This document shows, in pieces, positions 36,701 through 45,360 of a stretch of 64,000 nucleotides of DNA. Under the pieces are notes generated by a model. The model was not told where the DNA came from, did no database searches, and saw nothing but the letters and a program-made list of their open reading frames with translations. Each line of letters begins with the position of its first letter. The first letter of the stretch is position 1. Source of the DNA: Flammeovirga sp. OC4 (GTDB lineage Bacteria > Bacteroidota > Bacteroidia > Cytophagales > Flammeovirgaceae); assembly GCF_000812565.1 (NCBI RefSeq), contig NZ_JTAM01000005.1:1-64000 (forward strand), given 5' to 3'. The translations under genes were made by a program, and so were the position numbers.

Positions 36701-37267
36701 CTTTAGTTGATCAATATGCACTTGACATCTTACTTTATTGAAATAAGGTGAAAAAGTGATAGCCTCAGCACCTAATGTTTCTAAGTCTGATTGTACTTTT
36801 TGAGTATTCACCCCAGAAAAGAAAAGTAAATCCAATACAATTGAGTGCTTGCCCGACATTGCATATTTTGGCAATTCTGACTTCATCAACAATGGATCTA
36901 ACTTCTGTACATCTACAAGGTTTACTATAGATCGAATAGTACTAATATCAATACTGCTGTTCAATGAATTGATCTCCGTTAAATAGGCATTATTTCCTAA
37001 ATAATCGTTGAGCAAAACACCATTGTTCATCAAATTGGAACGTTTCTCTTTGTTCGGAATTTGATAAAACTGAAGTATAACGTATGCGGATTGATCAGAA
37101 GTTTGAGATGTTCTTTTATTCGAAAAATAAGCATTGGCATTTTCAGGCAATTCCACTGCAACGCCATTATAAGTTACTTCTTCTAAACTATTTTTTGTTT
37201 GGGCACCAACGTAGGTGTTCATCCCCAGTACACAAAATAGTAAAAGGAAAATAAAGTTCTTTTTCAT
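30737..37267 (-). CDS. Very large S8 subtilisin-like serine protease, T9SS cargo
   Basis: A 2176-residue secreted protein from the ATG at 37267; a start at 37303 would add twelve residues before the signal peptide. After a signal peptide (to about 22) and a propeptide-like region, the S8 triad is visible: Asp near 243 (GIWDQD), His near 271 (HGNHVAGI), Ser near 436 (DGTSQATPLVSG). Then follow a proprotein-convertase-like beta region, Ig/FN3-like modules, a CUB-like stretch, a GEVED domain near 1340-1455 (GEVEDYSI), three repeats of a cadherin-like sandwich, and a C-terminal sorting domain from about 2100 (VINVFPNPTEGEVKI...MYIVRF). The sorting domain sends it out by T9SS. It is probably anchored or released at the surface. 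Confidence 0.92.
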   Translation of the reverse strand: MKKNFIFLLLFCVLGMNTYVGAQTKNSLEEVTYNGVAVELPENANAYFSNKRTSQTSDQSAYVILQFYQIPNKEKRSNLMNNGVLLNDYLGNNAYLTEINSLNSSIDISTIRSIVNLVDVQKLDPLLMKSELPKYAMSGKHSIVLDLLFFSGVNTQKVQSDLETLGAEAITFSPYFNKVRCQVHIDQLKEINAFSWLKYAGPIPPKVEKDDIVGQKMVGQDALMGYLGADQMLTGEGITVGIWDQDVEPHLDFNGRVTSHELEDHLFAHGNHVAGIMAGRGLVDPIGVGIAHNVKIESWNFNVGRNGLTTGEEMMGAALENEVSITQNSYGIPHPGGFLWPYINSDAELDQVTWEQPHVLHVFSSGNSRGNFQYGTSSKTAKNILTVGALTQTGAMSSFSSWGPVDDGRHGPHIAAKGVDVYSCSFFNDYELMDGTSQATPLVSGVAIQLYELYKKENSELPRADLIKGVLCNTATDLGEAGPDFAYGYGEMNALRAAKVIKNNHFASGNVETGDQETFKIWVPEGTGQLKVMLSWSDYPSIPFTPNALINDLDLTVVHNGTTTLPLVLDAQNPSQLATNSEDHLNNIEQVVIDLPESGYYEFVVNGNTVPQGPQNFSITWDFVEKGVTLLSPVGGESYVAEKEMMIYWSAPQNNTDAFVVQISEDSGMNYQTVAELAPSARNYTYATSSEAKGNLKVRVINGKYFDESTTGFSVIGRPEIVSSSSDVMSWTGVVGATSYEVMRMEEGEMKVIDEVTTTQFSPEAGQYWYAVRAVNKEKNIVGVRSKAVDLSVKGAISNFPFDEGFDDGASNYLTIEKSKAGNATINYDTEVNSHYLKFEGGLTGATFYGDGSTQEVWNANPTFISTATLKTEIPDGINSLLFTLDAKMAYSVSRNQSIFRVYVNGQPVSDIKGQSYFLGSETALLKREKMYFDLTDFLGEPIQIELKALCRYPSGVISWAIEGDQVGIDNIHLSEKAEYDVALLEIDHPNHSLRLEEAEVKFMIANIGSKNLETFDFSYEVYKNGVLNQEEKETFSTELPTFNTKNYTFVALGDFSEEDALYYVKGNAEHANDSKPENNTLQGSGFYNFGNIVPMAAHDYTQTTTVSDDVVFTDGGTRVFNYPDNTRSIHNFVPADPTKKVKVEFTSFQLEEGYDYLYVFDGTNARGEPIAVLNGALDDNNQTTFTSTVLGGGLSFLFYSDEAVNEEGWVATVSQVDHSVDFDAGVTAIQHPVTHVGLTGAERVYVTVSNFGKEDISSFKVAYTINDGTPRIQNVNRLLESGRSVDIEFDEPDVFNTFGIQYEVKAYTILENDGVGRNDTSVVRFKSDYEPALGFGGVYITNVMMGDINQTSGDNMYEDYSGQELTIKYGETAELIVTKNDGSGAGKYWIDWNFNGKFEEEEGFEFEPINPQQMKGVIDPPYDVDPGKKRLRIRVLSFGEMNPEGIVFTGEVEDYSIILEGQAPKHDLAVKSIELEKYITPDAYAIPVMIENKTPNAESYQLKLIVDGVEKEVVEVSDHEGKSMKEVLFSSIDLVETITEIKIELISSTDEVIGNNILQKTINVQPLNTVFAYNILGAEGVYPGPISFHMQNIKQPRNIKQVNGFYVYAGTIAKNKWYNSSTGGMLSTIDPFTGEISNIGFSDIELRDMCYSEPKDKLYGMAYYTPEIYSIDRATGASTLEGTLTNTSIKTITCDISGVLYGMDQLGNIYIINDEDWTTTKISSLPIFTGTSPHPHLFFDHNIGKMYLASRDNQLTTDFYQIWEVDPWSGSLKEGVINEGLSKAIGFSMFYDKKTAESLHSINSVKIQGLSTFGTIDEENREIKLIPAKQMDIAELTLQFSISPGAQLYYKGKQVDYTSVFDLTAPIVVEVRSFDQSNASLWSIECLPPLNDEAEITSYAISSLLNNDLVADIEGVVTTDGISIDAHKEDNLTNALVSIEKANKSIILMGSDTLITDETKVNHSDDFMLKVVSEDLSKTKYYTVTTARQQNDQAELQSFTLLAGLNDHLAEDIEAEITDQEILLDESLFDIEGKLVISFKLSTGAVMTQNQWIQTSGVDSLVLEEGLEFEVFSEDKLTKETYTVKVKENTDPTSIITFSKDVINVFPNPTEGEVKIKHHEAGTIFIMDMNGKKVFAQELGVSQNQLNLSHLLSGMYIVRFEGQTSELWLTKLIIK

Positions 37268-37344
37268 TATAAAATTTATAGATAGGAAGGTAATGACTGC
37301 CAACTTGTTTGGAAGTTGACAGCCTATATTATGGTTAGTATGAG

Positions 37345-40300
37345 TTACTGTTTTTGAATCTTATAAGTCTTCGTAGCACCTCCGCTATTCACTTGAACAA
37401 CATACCATCCTTTTACAAGGTCAGATACATTAAACAGGAATTGTGGGGCTTGAGATAAGTCTTCGTAAGCTTTTACTTTTTCACCGATTAAACTGTAGAT
37501 ATAAACACTTTCAATTTGTTCAGCTCCTTTGAGAATAAATTGGTCCGTCATTGGATTCGGGTACAACATAATCGTGCTTATATCAAGAGACGCATCCGTC
37601 ACCTGCTTCTCTTCTACCGTGACTACAATTTCTTGTTCGATGCTCCAATTCGATTGAGAAGCTACAACTACAACAGTTGAAGTTTCCATCAAGCTACCTG
37701 TCAGCGTGGCCGTTCCGTCGTTATTGTCCATTAATTCTACCCCTTCCATTGCTTCTTTTAATGCTAATGAGATCGTCAATCCTTCCAATCCTTCAACTGC
37801 TACTTGGTGTTCGAAGCTTTCGTCTTCCATCACAAATAGTGAGTCTCCAGAAGTAAACATCAATGGGTTGTCAATATCTTCTACTTTCAGTGAATACGAC
37901 TGACTTAATTCCCAAGATGCAACAGAGGCTTTCAATGTCACCACATTACTTCCAGTAGCATCAGGCGTACCGCTGAGCGTATACTTTCCTTCCATTTCCT
38001 CTAATGACAACCACTGAGGACCTTGTACCAACTCCAAAGTAATTGCTTCATCAATTGCACAATCTACCTCAATCGCATATTCATAAGTACCATATACTTT
38101 TACTGATAATTCAGGTACTGAAGTGAAAGCTAGTGGATTATCAATATCTTCAATTTCTAAATTAAACTGATGACTAGCTGATTGCTCTCCTGAAGTGGCG
38201 TTTACTCTTACATAATAAGTTCCTTTTTTAGTTGTCTTCCCTGAAAGAGTCGCCGTTCCGTCACCATGATCTTCAATTGACAACCATTCTGGTGCATCTT
38301 CTAATGAGAATTCAAGTGCTTTCTCTTCTTTATGTGAAGCTGAAATTACATAGCTGTAATCATGATAAATCGCTCCTGTTTCGACAGGTGTAGAAGTAAA
38401 TGTGATTGGGTTTTCTTTCGCAATATCCAACTCTACATTATCTAATGTAAGTACTCCCGTAGCTGATTCAGTCTTCGCATAAAAAGCAAGGAACATTGAT
38501 TTTGTTTTTGGAGCCTCAAATGTAACACTCACATCTTTCCATGCATCTTCCACGGTAGAAGTTTTCACTAACGCTTCTTCACCCAAAGCAGTTTTCTTAT
38601 TCTCCTCTACCAAGTACACCTCTAACTCTTCCGTGTGCCATTTTCCTTCTAGTTCATCTAATTCCGTTCTAATAGAAAACGATAAATCATAAGTTGTACC
38701 TTTCTCCAAAGCTAGAGGCACCGAATAAAGAATATCATCTTTTTTACCAGAAATCTGCATTGCCCCAGAACCCTTCACCAAATCATTTGATCCATCATCT
38801 GTAATCTGTTTCCATTCGTTACCGTCAAGATTCAAATCGTCTATTGACCAACCCATTGGTTTTGTCGTTCCTTGTTTCATTGTCTCAAAATTTTCAAGAT
38901 ATGGGAGAGTCTCAACAGTTGGATCGGGGATGGTTGTAAATGACCATACTGGAGCATTAGGCAGTTCACCATTACTATTATAAGGCACTACTTGCCAATA
39001 GTATTGGGTGTTATATTCTAAGTTTTCTAATTTCAATTCGGCCGTTTCTAAGTCCACTTCTTGATTAGCAATCATGTTAGTAGGTGGATAATCTGTCCCT
39101 ACATTGATTTTGTATCCTTCAGTGGCTCCACCACCATCATTCCATGCTAATTTCAAGCCTTTCATGATGTCTACATCCACTGCGTTTGTGACTGGCGATA
39201 CTGGAACTGCTGCAAGAGGAAATCCGTTTGAAATCTTTTCCCAAGAAATATCATCAATTAAAGCGGCGGTTACTTTTTGTTCTCTTCCTCCATGTCTGAA
39301 AGCAATGTAAGGCCCTTTATCAGCGTGACTGAATAGTAAATTGAATTGTTTATATGCACTTGTCAACTCAAATGTTTCTTTCAATACGAAAGTAGAAGAA
39401 TCTGTTGGGTCCGTCATTAAACCCACTTCAAGAGTCAAGTCATATGCATCATTTGATTTTTTTGCTTGGAAAACGATTCTGTTGGTATCAAAGTTTTTCA
39501 CCCCTGGAGAAACTAAAATGACATTCGATTCAAAATCATTCAAGTTCATCAAACGAGCACAATGTGGTCCTGTAAAATACTCAAGCGCACCGTCAATCAC
39601 TTGTACACTTGTGTAATTGTCCCAGCTACTTCTGATTTGACTCCATTTAGCCGGCATCTCAGTGCTGTTATCAAAATTCTCAAAGAAATCAGTAAGCGGT
39701 TGATAAGCATTGCCTTTTAAGGTAATATCGTTTGTACCAGAAGTTGCATTCGATTCAAAAGTGAATACATTCTCGAAATCACCCGCAGAAGTAGGTTCAA
39801 AATATAATTTGATATCCGCTGATTTCCCAATATCAATCGTTCCAGTATAATCTGTTGAGAACGGTCCCGTAGAAGTACCTCCTCTGATAATTAATGGTGC
39901 CTTACCTGTATTGGTCACTGTTACTGACTGACTGATCTTACTACCAACACTAACGGAAGCATAAGTAAGATTATCTGTAGCGATTTGAATCTCAGGCTCC
40001 ATTTTTTGTTCTTTGATAACGATATCATCTATCCAGAAGTATTTTGGGCTCCAGCTTGAAGTTTCGTGATATCTAAAACGGATATAAACATTTTCGCCAG
40101 AGTAATCTCCTAGACTGAAAGATTCGTATTTATACTCTTCCATATCTCCTTCAAGCATCATTGATGCTACTTCAGACCATGTTTCCTTTCCATCTGTAGA
40201 GATCTCCAGATAAGTCCCACTTGATGGTGAGTTTGAGCCCGTTCTCCAATAAAAAGAGATCTCACTGTTTTCTGGCAGGTTCATTCTCGGAGTTATAAGT

Positions 40301-41430
40301 GAATAATCACCCGTCCTCCAAGCAGAAACGTAACCTGTCATTTCACCTTTGTAAATTCCTTCTGGGAAACCATCAACATCACCAGTACTCCAATACTCAT
40401 CGAACTCCCAATCAGAGTCATCAGGAAAGTTGGTATTAATAGTTCTATTTATCCTATTGCCTGTAATTTGACTGATATAGAAATCTTCAAAATCAACGAT
40501 AAATGGGTACTCTTCAATAAACTTTTGAGCTGTAAATGAGATAATTGGAGAAGAGATCTCTTTATCTCCTTTTTTAGCAACCACCTTATAATAGTAAGTC
40601 TTTTTAGATTCCCATAATGTCTGACTATTATAAGTGTATGTTCCATCTTCTGTTATCGCTTGATCAGAAACGATAAGTTGCATATTGTCTTCTTCAGTAC
40701 CTAAATAGAAATCATAACGATCTGAATTACATAAGCTAAACTCTAAAGCTTGATCTACTTTTACTTTAGTATCCTTATTCTCAGGTGATATAGCCAAAGG
40801 AGTACATGGTGTATCATTACTCACTAAATAATGAAATCTGATGTTCGGCGTAGCATTATTAAAAGGCCTCCAACCTGCTACCCCTGTCGGGAAGTTATTG
40901 TCACTACCGCTTACTGCTTGATGATCTTGATTGACTGTACCATAAAATAATCCAGAAGTAACATAACTCTCTCCCGAATGATTCTGCCAATGGATGATGA
41001 TATCACTTGTTCCGTCGTATTCGAAGTCCTCAATATCAATATCCATCCAATCTGCACCATTAGGAGGGTACGTTACAGTACCGTCAAATACCTTTGTATA
41101 ATTATTCAAATCAGGATACGATAACGGCACATCATCTCTACTAACTAAAGAGATATAAATCTGTTGATTGGCAAACGATTTTTCCCATCCACCGAAATTC
41201 TTATATCCGTAAAATGAAATTTTGCTGATCGTTTTAGCTTCTCCTAAGTCGTCACTTTTATATAAAAAACTACCCCAAGCATATTTCCAGCTGGAGTAAA
41301 TTGGATCAGTAGTAGGTGTTTGCCCTGCTCCAATCTCTACAAATGCAGTGGGAGCCGATTCCTCCGTAGCATACGCCAATTGTCCTATACAGAATAGGAC
41401 AACCAACGGAAACCATAATAGTCGTTTCAT
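37345..41430 (-). CDS. Large secreted adhesin-like protein with T9SS sorting domain
   Basis: A 1361-residue protein with a signal peptide (cleavage near AYATEES). Several jelly-roll, cleaved-adhesin/MAM-like modules follow (each with a WxIDDI or LDNVEL-type end), then FN3-like linkers, an ASPM/choice-of-anchor stretch and tandem Ig-like putative repeats in the last third. It ends with a type-A sorting domain (LYPNPMTDQFILKGAEQIE) over about 75 residues. The protease gene begins 77 nt downstream on the same strand, so the two are probably co-transcribed and exported together through T9SS. The ligand is unknown. Confidence 0.9.
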   Translation of the reverse strand: MKRLLWFPLVVLFCIGQLAYATEESAPTAFVEIGAGQTPTTDPIYSSWKYAWGSFLYKSDDLGEAKTISKISFYGYKNFGGWEKSFANQQIYISLVSRDDVPLSYPDLNNYTKVFDGTVTYPPNGADWMDIDIEDFEYDGTSDIIIHWQNHSGESYVTSGLFYGTVNQDHQAVSGSDNNFPTGVAGWRPFNNATPNIRFHYLVSNDTPCTPLAISPENKDTKVKVDQALEFSLCNSDRYDFYLGTEEDNMQLIVSDQAITEDGTYTYNSQTLWESKKTYYYKVVAKKGDKEISSPIISFTAQKFIEEYPFIVDFEDFYISQITGNRINRTINTNFPDDSDWEFDEYWSTGDVDGFPEGIYKGEMTGYVSAWRTGDYSLITPRMNLPENSEISFYWRTGSNSPSSGTYLEISTDGKETWSEVASMMLEGDMEEYKYESFSLGDYSGENVYIRFRYHETSSWSPKYFWIDDIVIKEQKMEPEIQIATDNLTYASVSVGSKISQSVTVTNTGKAPLIIRGGTSTGPFSTDYTGTIDIGKSADIKLYFEPTSAGDFENVFTFESNATSGTNDITLKGNAYQPLTDFFENFDNSTEMPAKWSQIRSSWDNYTSVQVIDGALEYFTGPHCARLMNLNDFESNVILVSPGVKNFDTNRIVFQAKKSNDAYDLTLEVGLMTDPTDSSTFVLKETFELTSAYKQFNLLFSHADKGPYIAFRHGGREQKVTAALIDDISWEKISNGFPLAAVPVSPVTNAVDVDIMKGLKLAWNDGGGATEGYKINVGTDYPPTNMIANQEVDLETAELKLENLEYNTQYYWQVVPYNSNGELPNAPVWSFTTIPDPTVETLPYLENFETMKQGTTKPMGWSIDDLNLDGNEWKQITDDGSNDLVKGSGAMQISGKKDDILYSVPLALEKGTTYDLSFSIRTELDELEGKWHTEELEVYLVEENKKTALGEEALVKTSTVEDAWKDVSVTFEAPKTKSMFLAFYAKTESATGVLTLDNVELDIAKENPITFTSTPVETGAIYHDYSYVISASHKEEKALEFSLEDAPEWLSIEDHGDGTATLSGKTTKKGTYYVRVNATSGEQSASHQFNLEIEDIDNPLAFTSVPELSVKVYGTYEYAIEVDCAIDEAITLELVQGPQWLSLEEMEGKYTLSGTPDATGSNVVTLKASVASWELSQSYSLKVEDIDNPLMFTSGDSLFVMEDESFEHQVAVEGLEGLTISLALKEAMEGVELMDNNDGTATLTGSLMETSTVVVVASQSNWSIEQEIVVTVEEKQVTDASLDISTIMLYPNPMTDQFILKGAEQIESVYIYSLIGEKVKAYEDLSQAPQFLFNVSDLVKGWYVVQVNSGGATKTYKIQKQ

Positions 41431-41766
41431 CTTTGATGTAGTTTAAATAATTGAATTGCTTTATGACTTCAATTTTAGGGAGATATTAAGACTTTGTAAA
41501 TAGGGGCTTCCACTCAATTTAACTAATCACAAAACCTATAGAGTTGATTATCAATTATTTAACACTATACAAACAACGCATTTAAAACTAAAAAACAGCA
41601 AGTATTTACACCAATAAAAACAACTATCCTTGTTCAGAAAATAGATAATAGCAATAATATTTATCATTATTCTCACAAGATTAACATTTTAAATGCAACC
41701 TATTAAAAGATTTTAACGTGTAACCACTTGTAAATAAATACTATCTTTTTGACTATCTATTTTTTT
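41431..41766. other. Divergent intergenic region
   Basis: About 335 very AT-rich bases between the adhesin-like gene (minus) and the membrane-protein cluster (plus). No clean promoter match, RNA or repeat was recognised. Confidence 0.4.
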
Positions 41767-42354
41767 ATGTCTAGTGTAAACGTTTATATCCCCCTCGATT
41801 TCAATGGAATCGTGAAAAAACCGAAGTACTATGGAGGCATTACCATTCCTCAATTTTTTGCTTATGTTGGTGCATTATCATTAGGAATTGATGCATTATT
41901 TTATCTTAAAGAAGTACTTTCTACCAACTTTACCGTTGTTTCATTTTTAAAAAATTTCTGGTTCGATGACCTTTTGTTCTTCGCAGAAGTAAGTTTTTTA
42001 TTAGCCATCCAACCGTTCCTAACTAATTCTCCAATTGCTTGGTACAAAAGCTTCATCTATTTTGATGGAAATGAACTCATCGTCAATAGAACGGGACTTA
42101 ACCGTAGAAGAGTTGATTTGAGTGATGTTATTCGTTTTGAAGATAGAGATAAAACGTCTTCTAGAAGTTTCCTTACTTTTATTCATAAGGATGGTGAAAT
42201 AACACGTATCCCTTGGCTATTAGGGCATGAAATAAAACAAGAGGATGAGAGGGCTGTAAAGGGTTTATTGAAATTAATTCAAAAAAGAATTGACAGAAAC
42301 ACTTCAAATAACATTGATAACAATCCTGTTTTTAGTTCCCTTAAAGTTTCTTAG
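41767..42354 (+). CDS. Two-helix membrane protein, first of three tandem paralogues
   Basis: A 195-residue protein from the ATG at 41767; a TTG at 41749 is possible but less likely. The opening VNVYIPLDFNG resembles the DIYIPLS start region of the third copy. Two membrane segments lie near residues 30-50 and 65-95, followed by a beta-rich domain (ELIVNRTGLNRRRVDLSDVIRFE) and a C-terminal helix ending in a KRIDR stretch. This recalls a PH-like domain hung on two helices. No function is known to me. Confidence 0.65.
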   Translation: MSSVNVYIPLDFNGIVKKPKYYGGITIPQFFAYVGALSLGIDALFYLKEVLSTNFTVVSFLKNFWFDDLLFFAEVSFLLAIQPFLTNSPIAWYKSFIYFDGNELIVNRTGLNRRRVDLSDVIRFEDRDKTSSRSFLTFIHKDGEITRIPWLLGHEIKQEDERAVKGLLKLIQKRIDRNTSNNIDNNPVFSSLKVS

Positions 42355-42497
42355 ATTTATAGCAGATAATTAGCAAACTAAAAATAATAGCATATGAATC
42401 AATAATAAACAATCTATTACTTTCTAATTTACATTGTAAGCTAAGAACGGCATAATCAAAGCAAAGAAGTTCTTGAATTTGACTTTAAAATCGAACC

Positions 42498-43097
42498 ATG
42501 ATTATAAAAAAAGAAAAAAGCGAACTAGCCAATTACAAATCAAAAGGAAAAATACTCATACCTATATCTCCAACTGAAGGTATTGATATTGAACATAAGC
42601 AAACACAAAAAACGAAAAAGCTCAAAAAATGGATTGCAGGAATTGCTTATGGAATAGGATGCTCTGAACTCTTGTATATTCTTTATCAATTTTATAGTAG
42701 TGGTTTCCAATTTGACCATTATTTCAACATGATTGATCTACTCGAACTTTCCATACATACAGCAGAATTAAGTATTGTCCCTGCCTCGTTTTATTTAGCA
42801 CATAAACTTCCTCAGAAAGATCATTGGATGAAACAATATTTCTATTTGGATCAAGAAGTTTTAGAAATCAAAATGAGTTTTTTCAAAAAATATACATTTG
42901 AGCTTCAATCTATTCGTAGTTATGAATTTAAAACCAATACTTATAATCAAACTTACCTTCATATCTATCAGATAAATGGAGAAAAAACTTCTATAAAGTG
43001 GTTTCAAAGTTTTCTACCAAAGGAACAAAAAGTGGTGCTGGACGCCTTATTTAATGAGCTAGATAAAAGAATTAATGTTACAAAAAACGAAGCATAA
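42498..43097 (+). CDS. Two-helix membrane protein, second of three tandem paralogues
   Basis: A 199-residue protein. After a soluble start containing KILIPISPTEG come two membrane segments near 50-70 and 85-110, a beta-rich domain with QEVLEIKMSFFKKYTFELQSIRSYEF, and a final helix ending DKRINV. Order and endings match the genes on both sides. The last 23 nt overlap the next gene, which supports one operon and coupled translation. Function is unknown. Confidence 0.65.
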   Translation: MIIKKEKSELANYKSKGKILIPISPTEGIDIEHKQTQKTKKLKKWIAGIAYGIGCSELLYILYQFYSSGFQFDHYFNMIDLLELSIHTAELSIVPASFYLAHKLPQKDHWMKQYFYLDQEVLEIKMSFFKKYTFELQSIRSYEFKTNTYNQTYLHIYQINGEKTSIKWFQSFLPKEQKVVLDALFNELDKRINVTKNEA

Positions 43098-43623
43098 ACT
43101 ATTACTACCTTTCCAAAGGAAAAAAGACATTTATATTCCTCTTAGTGCTATTGGGCAACTTGAAGTGAAGTCCAACACGTTCATTCATTGGTTTATTAAG
43201 ATTGTCTCTCCCGTCGTCGGAACTATTGAAGTTGCTCAATTGGCTTATGGGTATTATCATTTTGGATGGGGAGGCATCGAGTTAGTAGATGCCATAGGAT
43301 TTACACTTGCTAGTATTCCTATTCTATTACACCCTACTTTTCTTTTTAAACCTAAAAAAGCTTGGCCCTTTTCATTTATTAGTTTTGAGGAAGATAAAAT
43401 AATATTTAACCTGCGTTTCAAAACGAATGAAGTCTACTACAAAGACATTTTACGTTTTGAAGTAAAGGTTTCTGGACATAATCGCCTTTCTATTTACTTT
43501 TTCATGAAAGATGGTACTGAAAAGATTGAGAAATGGCTTCCAGAAAACATGGAAAAAGAACATGTTGCATTGAGGTTAGCGATCAATGAAGAACTTCAGA
43601 AAAGGATAGACAACTTTTCATAA
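43075..43623 (+). CDS. Two-helix membrane protein, third of three tandem paralogues
   Basis: A 182-residue protein with DIYIPLSAIGQ near the start, two membrane segments near 35-60 and 70-95, a beta-rich domain (DKIIFNLRFKTNEVYYKDILRFE) and a C-terminal helix ending QKRIDNFS. It overlaps the second copy and is followed 55 nt later by the bestrophin gene in the same direction. The three copies are diverged in sequence, so the duplication is old. Function is unknown. Confidence 0.65.
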   Translation: MLQKTKHKLLLPFQRKKDIYIPLSAIGQLEVKSNTFIHWFIKIVSPVVGTIEVAQLAYGYYHFGWGGIELVDAIGFTLASIPILLHPTFLFKPKKAWPFSFISFEEDKIIFNLRFKTNEVYYKDILRFEVKVSGHNRLSIYFFMKDGTEKIEKWLPENMEKEHVALRLAINEELQKRIDNFS

Positions 43624-43678
43624 TTCCTTTTTAATTACTAGATTCATAGAGACTTAACAACTTTATTTTTCAGAATCT

Positions 43679-44749
43679 ATGCTCATTAAAAAATACTTTT
43701 CAGTATCTGAAATGTTTCTCTGGACACGAAAGGAAACATTATTTTTTGTCATGCTAGCCACCACGGTCACTTTCATATATGAGGTGCTAGAACAAAAATG
43801 GATTGCCATGCCTTGGACTCCTATTGCATTAGTGGGTACTGCCCTGGCTTTTGTAATTGGCTTTAGGAATAACGCTGTATATGGACGTCTCTGGGAAGGC
43901 CGTAAAATATGGGGAGGCATTGTGAATGATTCTAGAACATTTGCTGTTTTTGTTGGAGATATGGTGACGAATGAATATGCAAAAGAAGGGCAAGAACTAT
44001 CCAAAGAAGAGTTATCCAAGCAGAAAAGAATATTAGTCCATCGACATATGGCTTGGCTGACAGCATTACGTTATGCCATGAGGGCAAAAAAGCCATGGGA
44101 AAGTTTTATGGATCATCCTACAAATAGAGAGTGGGCTCAAAAGATCCATACTCCTGAATTTGTCATTCCTGAAGAAGAAGCTTTGGCTCACTATCTACAA
44201 CCGGATGAGCTCAAAAAAGTAATGGATGTTGGAGGTAATAAATCTGCACATATCATTAAGCTACAGTCAAATCATTTGAGAGCCCTGAAGGAGAAAGGAT
44301 TAATATGGGAATTCTCTTTTCTAAGATTAGAAGACATCTTAAGAACATTATTGGCACTACAAGGAAAGTCAGAAAGAATAAAAAATTTCCCCTACCCTAG
44401 ACAGTATGCCACTTTAAATGTCTTTTTTGTATGGATTTTCATCTTCATTTTACCTTTTGGCTTAGTTCCCGAATTCGCAAAGCTTGGAGAAAGTTTAATT
44501 GGTATCCACCCTTTTATTGGAGGGCTACTGGTATGGATGGGGATCCCTTTTGCTGCTATGGTATCTTGGGTTTTCCACACCATGGAAAGGATTGGTACCG
44601 TAGGTGAAAATCCATTTGAAGGTTCAGCGAACGACGTCCCTATTTCTACTATTTCAAGATCGATCGAAATTGATGTTAGAACATGTGTTGGAGAAAATCC
44701 AGATGAAATTCCAGACCCCTTTGACGTATTAGAAAACGTACAGATGTAA
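43679..44749 (+). CDS. Bestrophin-family anion channel protein
   Basis: A 356-residue protein of the bestrophin/UPF0187 family, pentameric chloride or other anion channels in the inner membrane. The family signature VIGFRNNAVYGRLWEGRKIWGGIVNDSR is present near 60-90, with membrane segments near 20-70 and 240-300 and a conserved C-terminal ENPFEGSANDVP stretch. Length fits bacterial members (about 300-350). The three membrane paralogues just upstream may belong to the same unit. A long hairpin terminator follows. Confidence 0.9.
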   Translation: MLIKKYFSVSEMFLWTRKETLFFVMLATTVTFIYEVLEQKWIAMPWTPIALVGTALAFVIGFRNNAVYGRLWEGRKIWGGIVNDSRTFAVFVGDMVTNEYAKEGQELSKEELSKQKRILVHRHMAWLTALRYAMRAKKPWESFMDHPTNREWAQKIHTPEFVIPEEEALAHYLQPDELKKVMDVGGNKSAHIIKLQSNHLRALKEKGLIWEFSFLRLEDILRTLLALQGKSERIKNFPYPRQYATLNVFFVWIFIFILPFGLVPEFAKLGESLIGIHPFIGGLLVWMGIPFAAMVSWVFHTMERIGTVGENPFEGSANDVPISTISRSIEIDVRTCVGENPDEIPDPFDVLENVQM

Positions 44750-44773
44750 ATATTTCATATTTTTAACTGCGTA

Positions 44774-44840
44774 AAACCATTTAATTGACGAAAGTCACCA
44801 TTTATAGGTAATCATCGTCATTTAAATGGTTTTTTTATTT
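44774..44840 (+). terminator. Terminator after the bestrophin gene
   Basis: AAACCATTTAA pairs with TTAAATGGTTT, with further inner pairing (TGACGA/TCGTCA), and ends in a T-tract. Confidence 0.8.
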
Positions 44841-44847
44841 AACTTTG
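44840..44847 (+). promoter_or_regulatory. Candidate -7 element
   Basis: TAACTTTG matches TAnnTTTG, 33 nt before the start of the small gene at 44881. No good -33 box is seen. Confidence 0.3.
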
Positions 44848-44880
44848 TGTAACAACGTATAACAAAGAAAATATAGAGAT

Positions 44881-45264
44881 ATGAATTACAGTATTTCTGC
44901 AACACCTAATTACGTTTCTTTGAAGCTAGCTAAAGTACCTTCCAGAGAAAATGTATTACATGCCATTAAAGAAATTGCTCCTCTATTGAAAAATAAAAAA
45001 ATTTTATTGATCGATAGTAAGGACCTAAAATTCCCATTTAATCTTTATGAAAAGCATTCATTTTTTGTAGAATTATCTGAAAATGGTGTGGATAAAAATA
45101 TACAGATTATCACTGTCACCAACTTCATTAAGGAAGAGCACAGTTTATTAGAAATGGTAGCCAAAAATAGAGGATGGAAATTAAAGAACTTCCATTATCA
45201 AGAACAAGCTGATCGATTAATCAAAAAAATTATTCACCCTGTTCTAGTCTCAACTGGCAAATAG
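44881..45264 (+). CDS. Small soluble protein of unknown function
   Basis: A 127-residue protein with an alpha/beta pattern, no signal peptide and no membrane segment. A hydrophobic strand KKILLIDSKDL near 39-49 is followed by a helix and a second strand NIQIITVTNF. This weakly recalls STAS-like folds, but I would not assign it. It converges on aroB. Confidence 0.55.
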   Translation: MNYSISATPNYVSLKLAKVPSRENVLHAIKEIAPLLKNKKILLIDSKDLKFPFNLYEKHSFFVELSENGVDKNIQIITVTNFIKEEHSLLEMVAKNRGWKLKNFHYQEQADRLIKKIIHPVLVSTGK

Positions 45265-45296
45265 TTTTGTTTTAATAACCTTTTCAATCATCAGAA

Positions 45297-45334
45297 AATA
45301 AAAAACCCTCCAAAAATACATTTTAGAAGGGTTC
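45297..45334 (-). terminator. aroB terminator
   Basis: On the minus strand AACCCTTCT pairs with GGAGGGTT and runs into a T-tract. The loop is A/T-rich and about 13 nt. Confidence 0.8.
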
Positions 45335-45360
45335 CTATGTAAATGAAGTTTCAATTCTAT

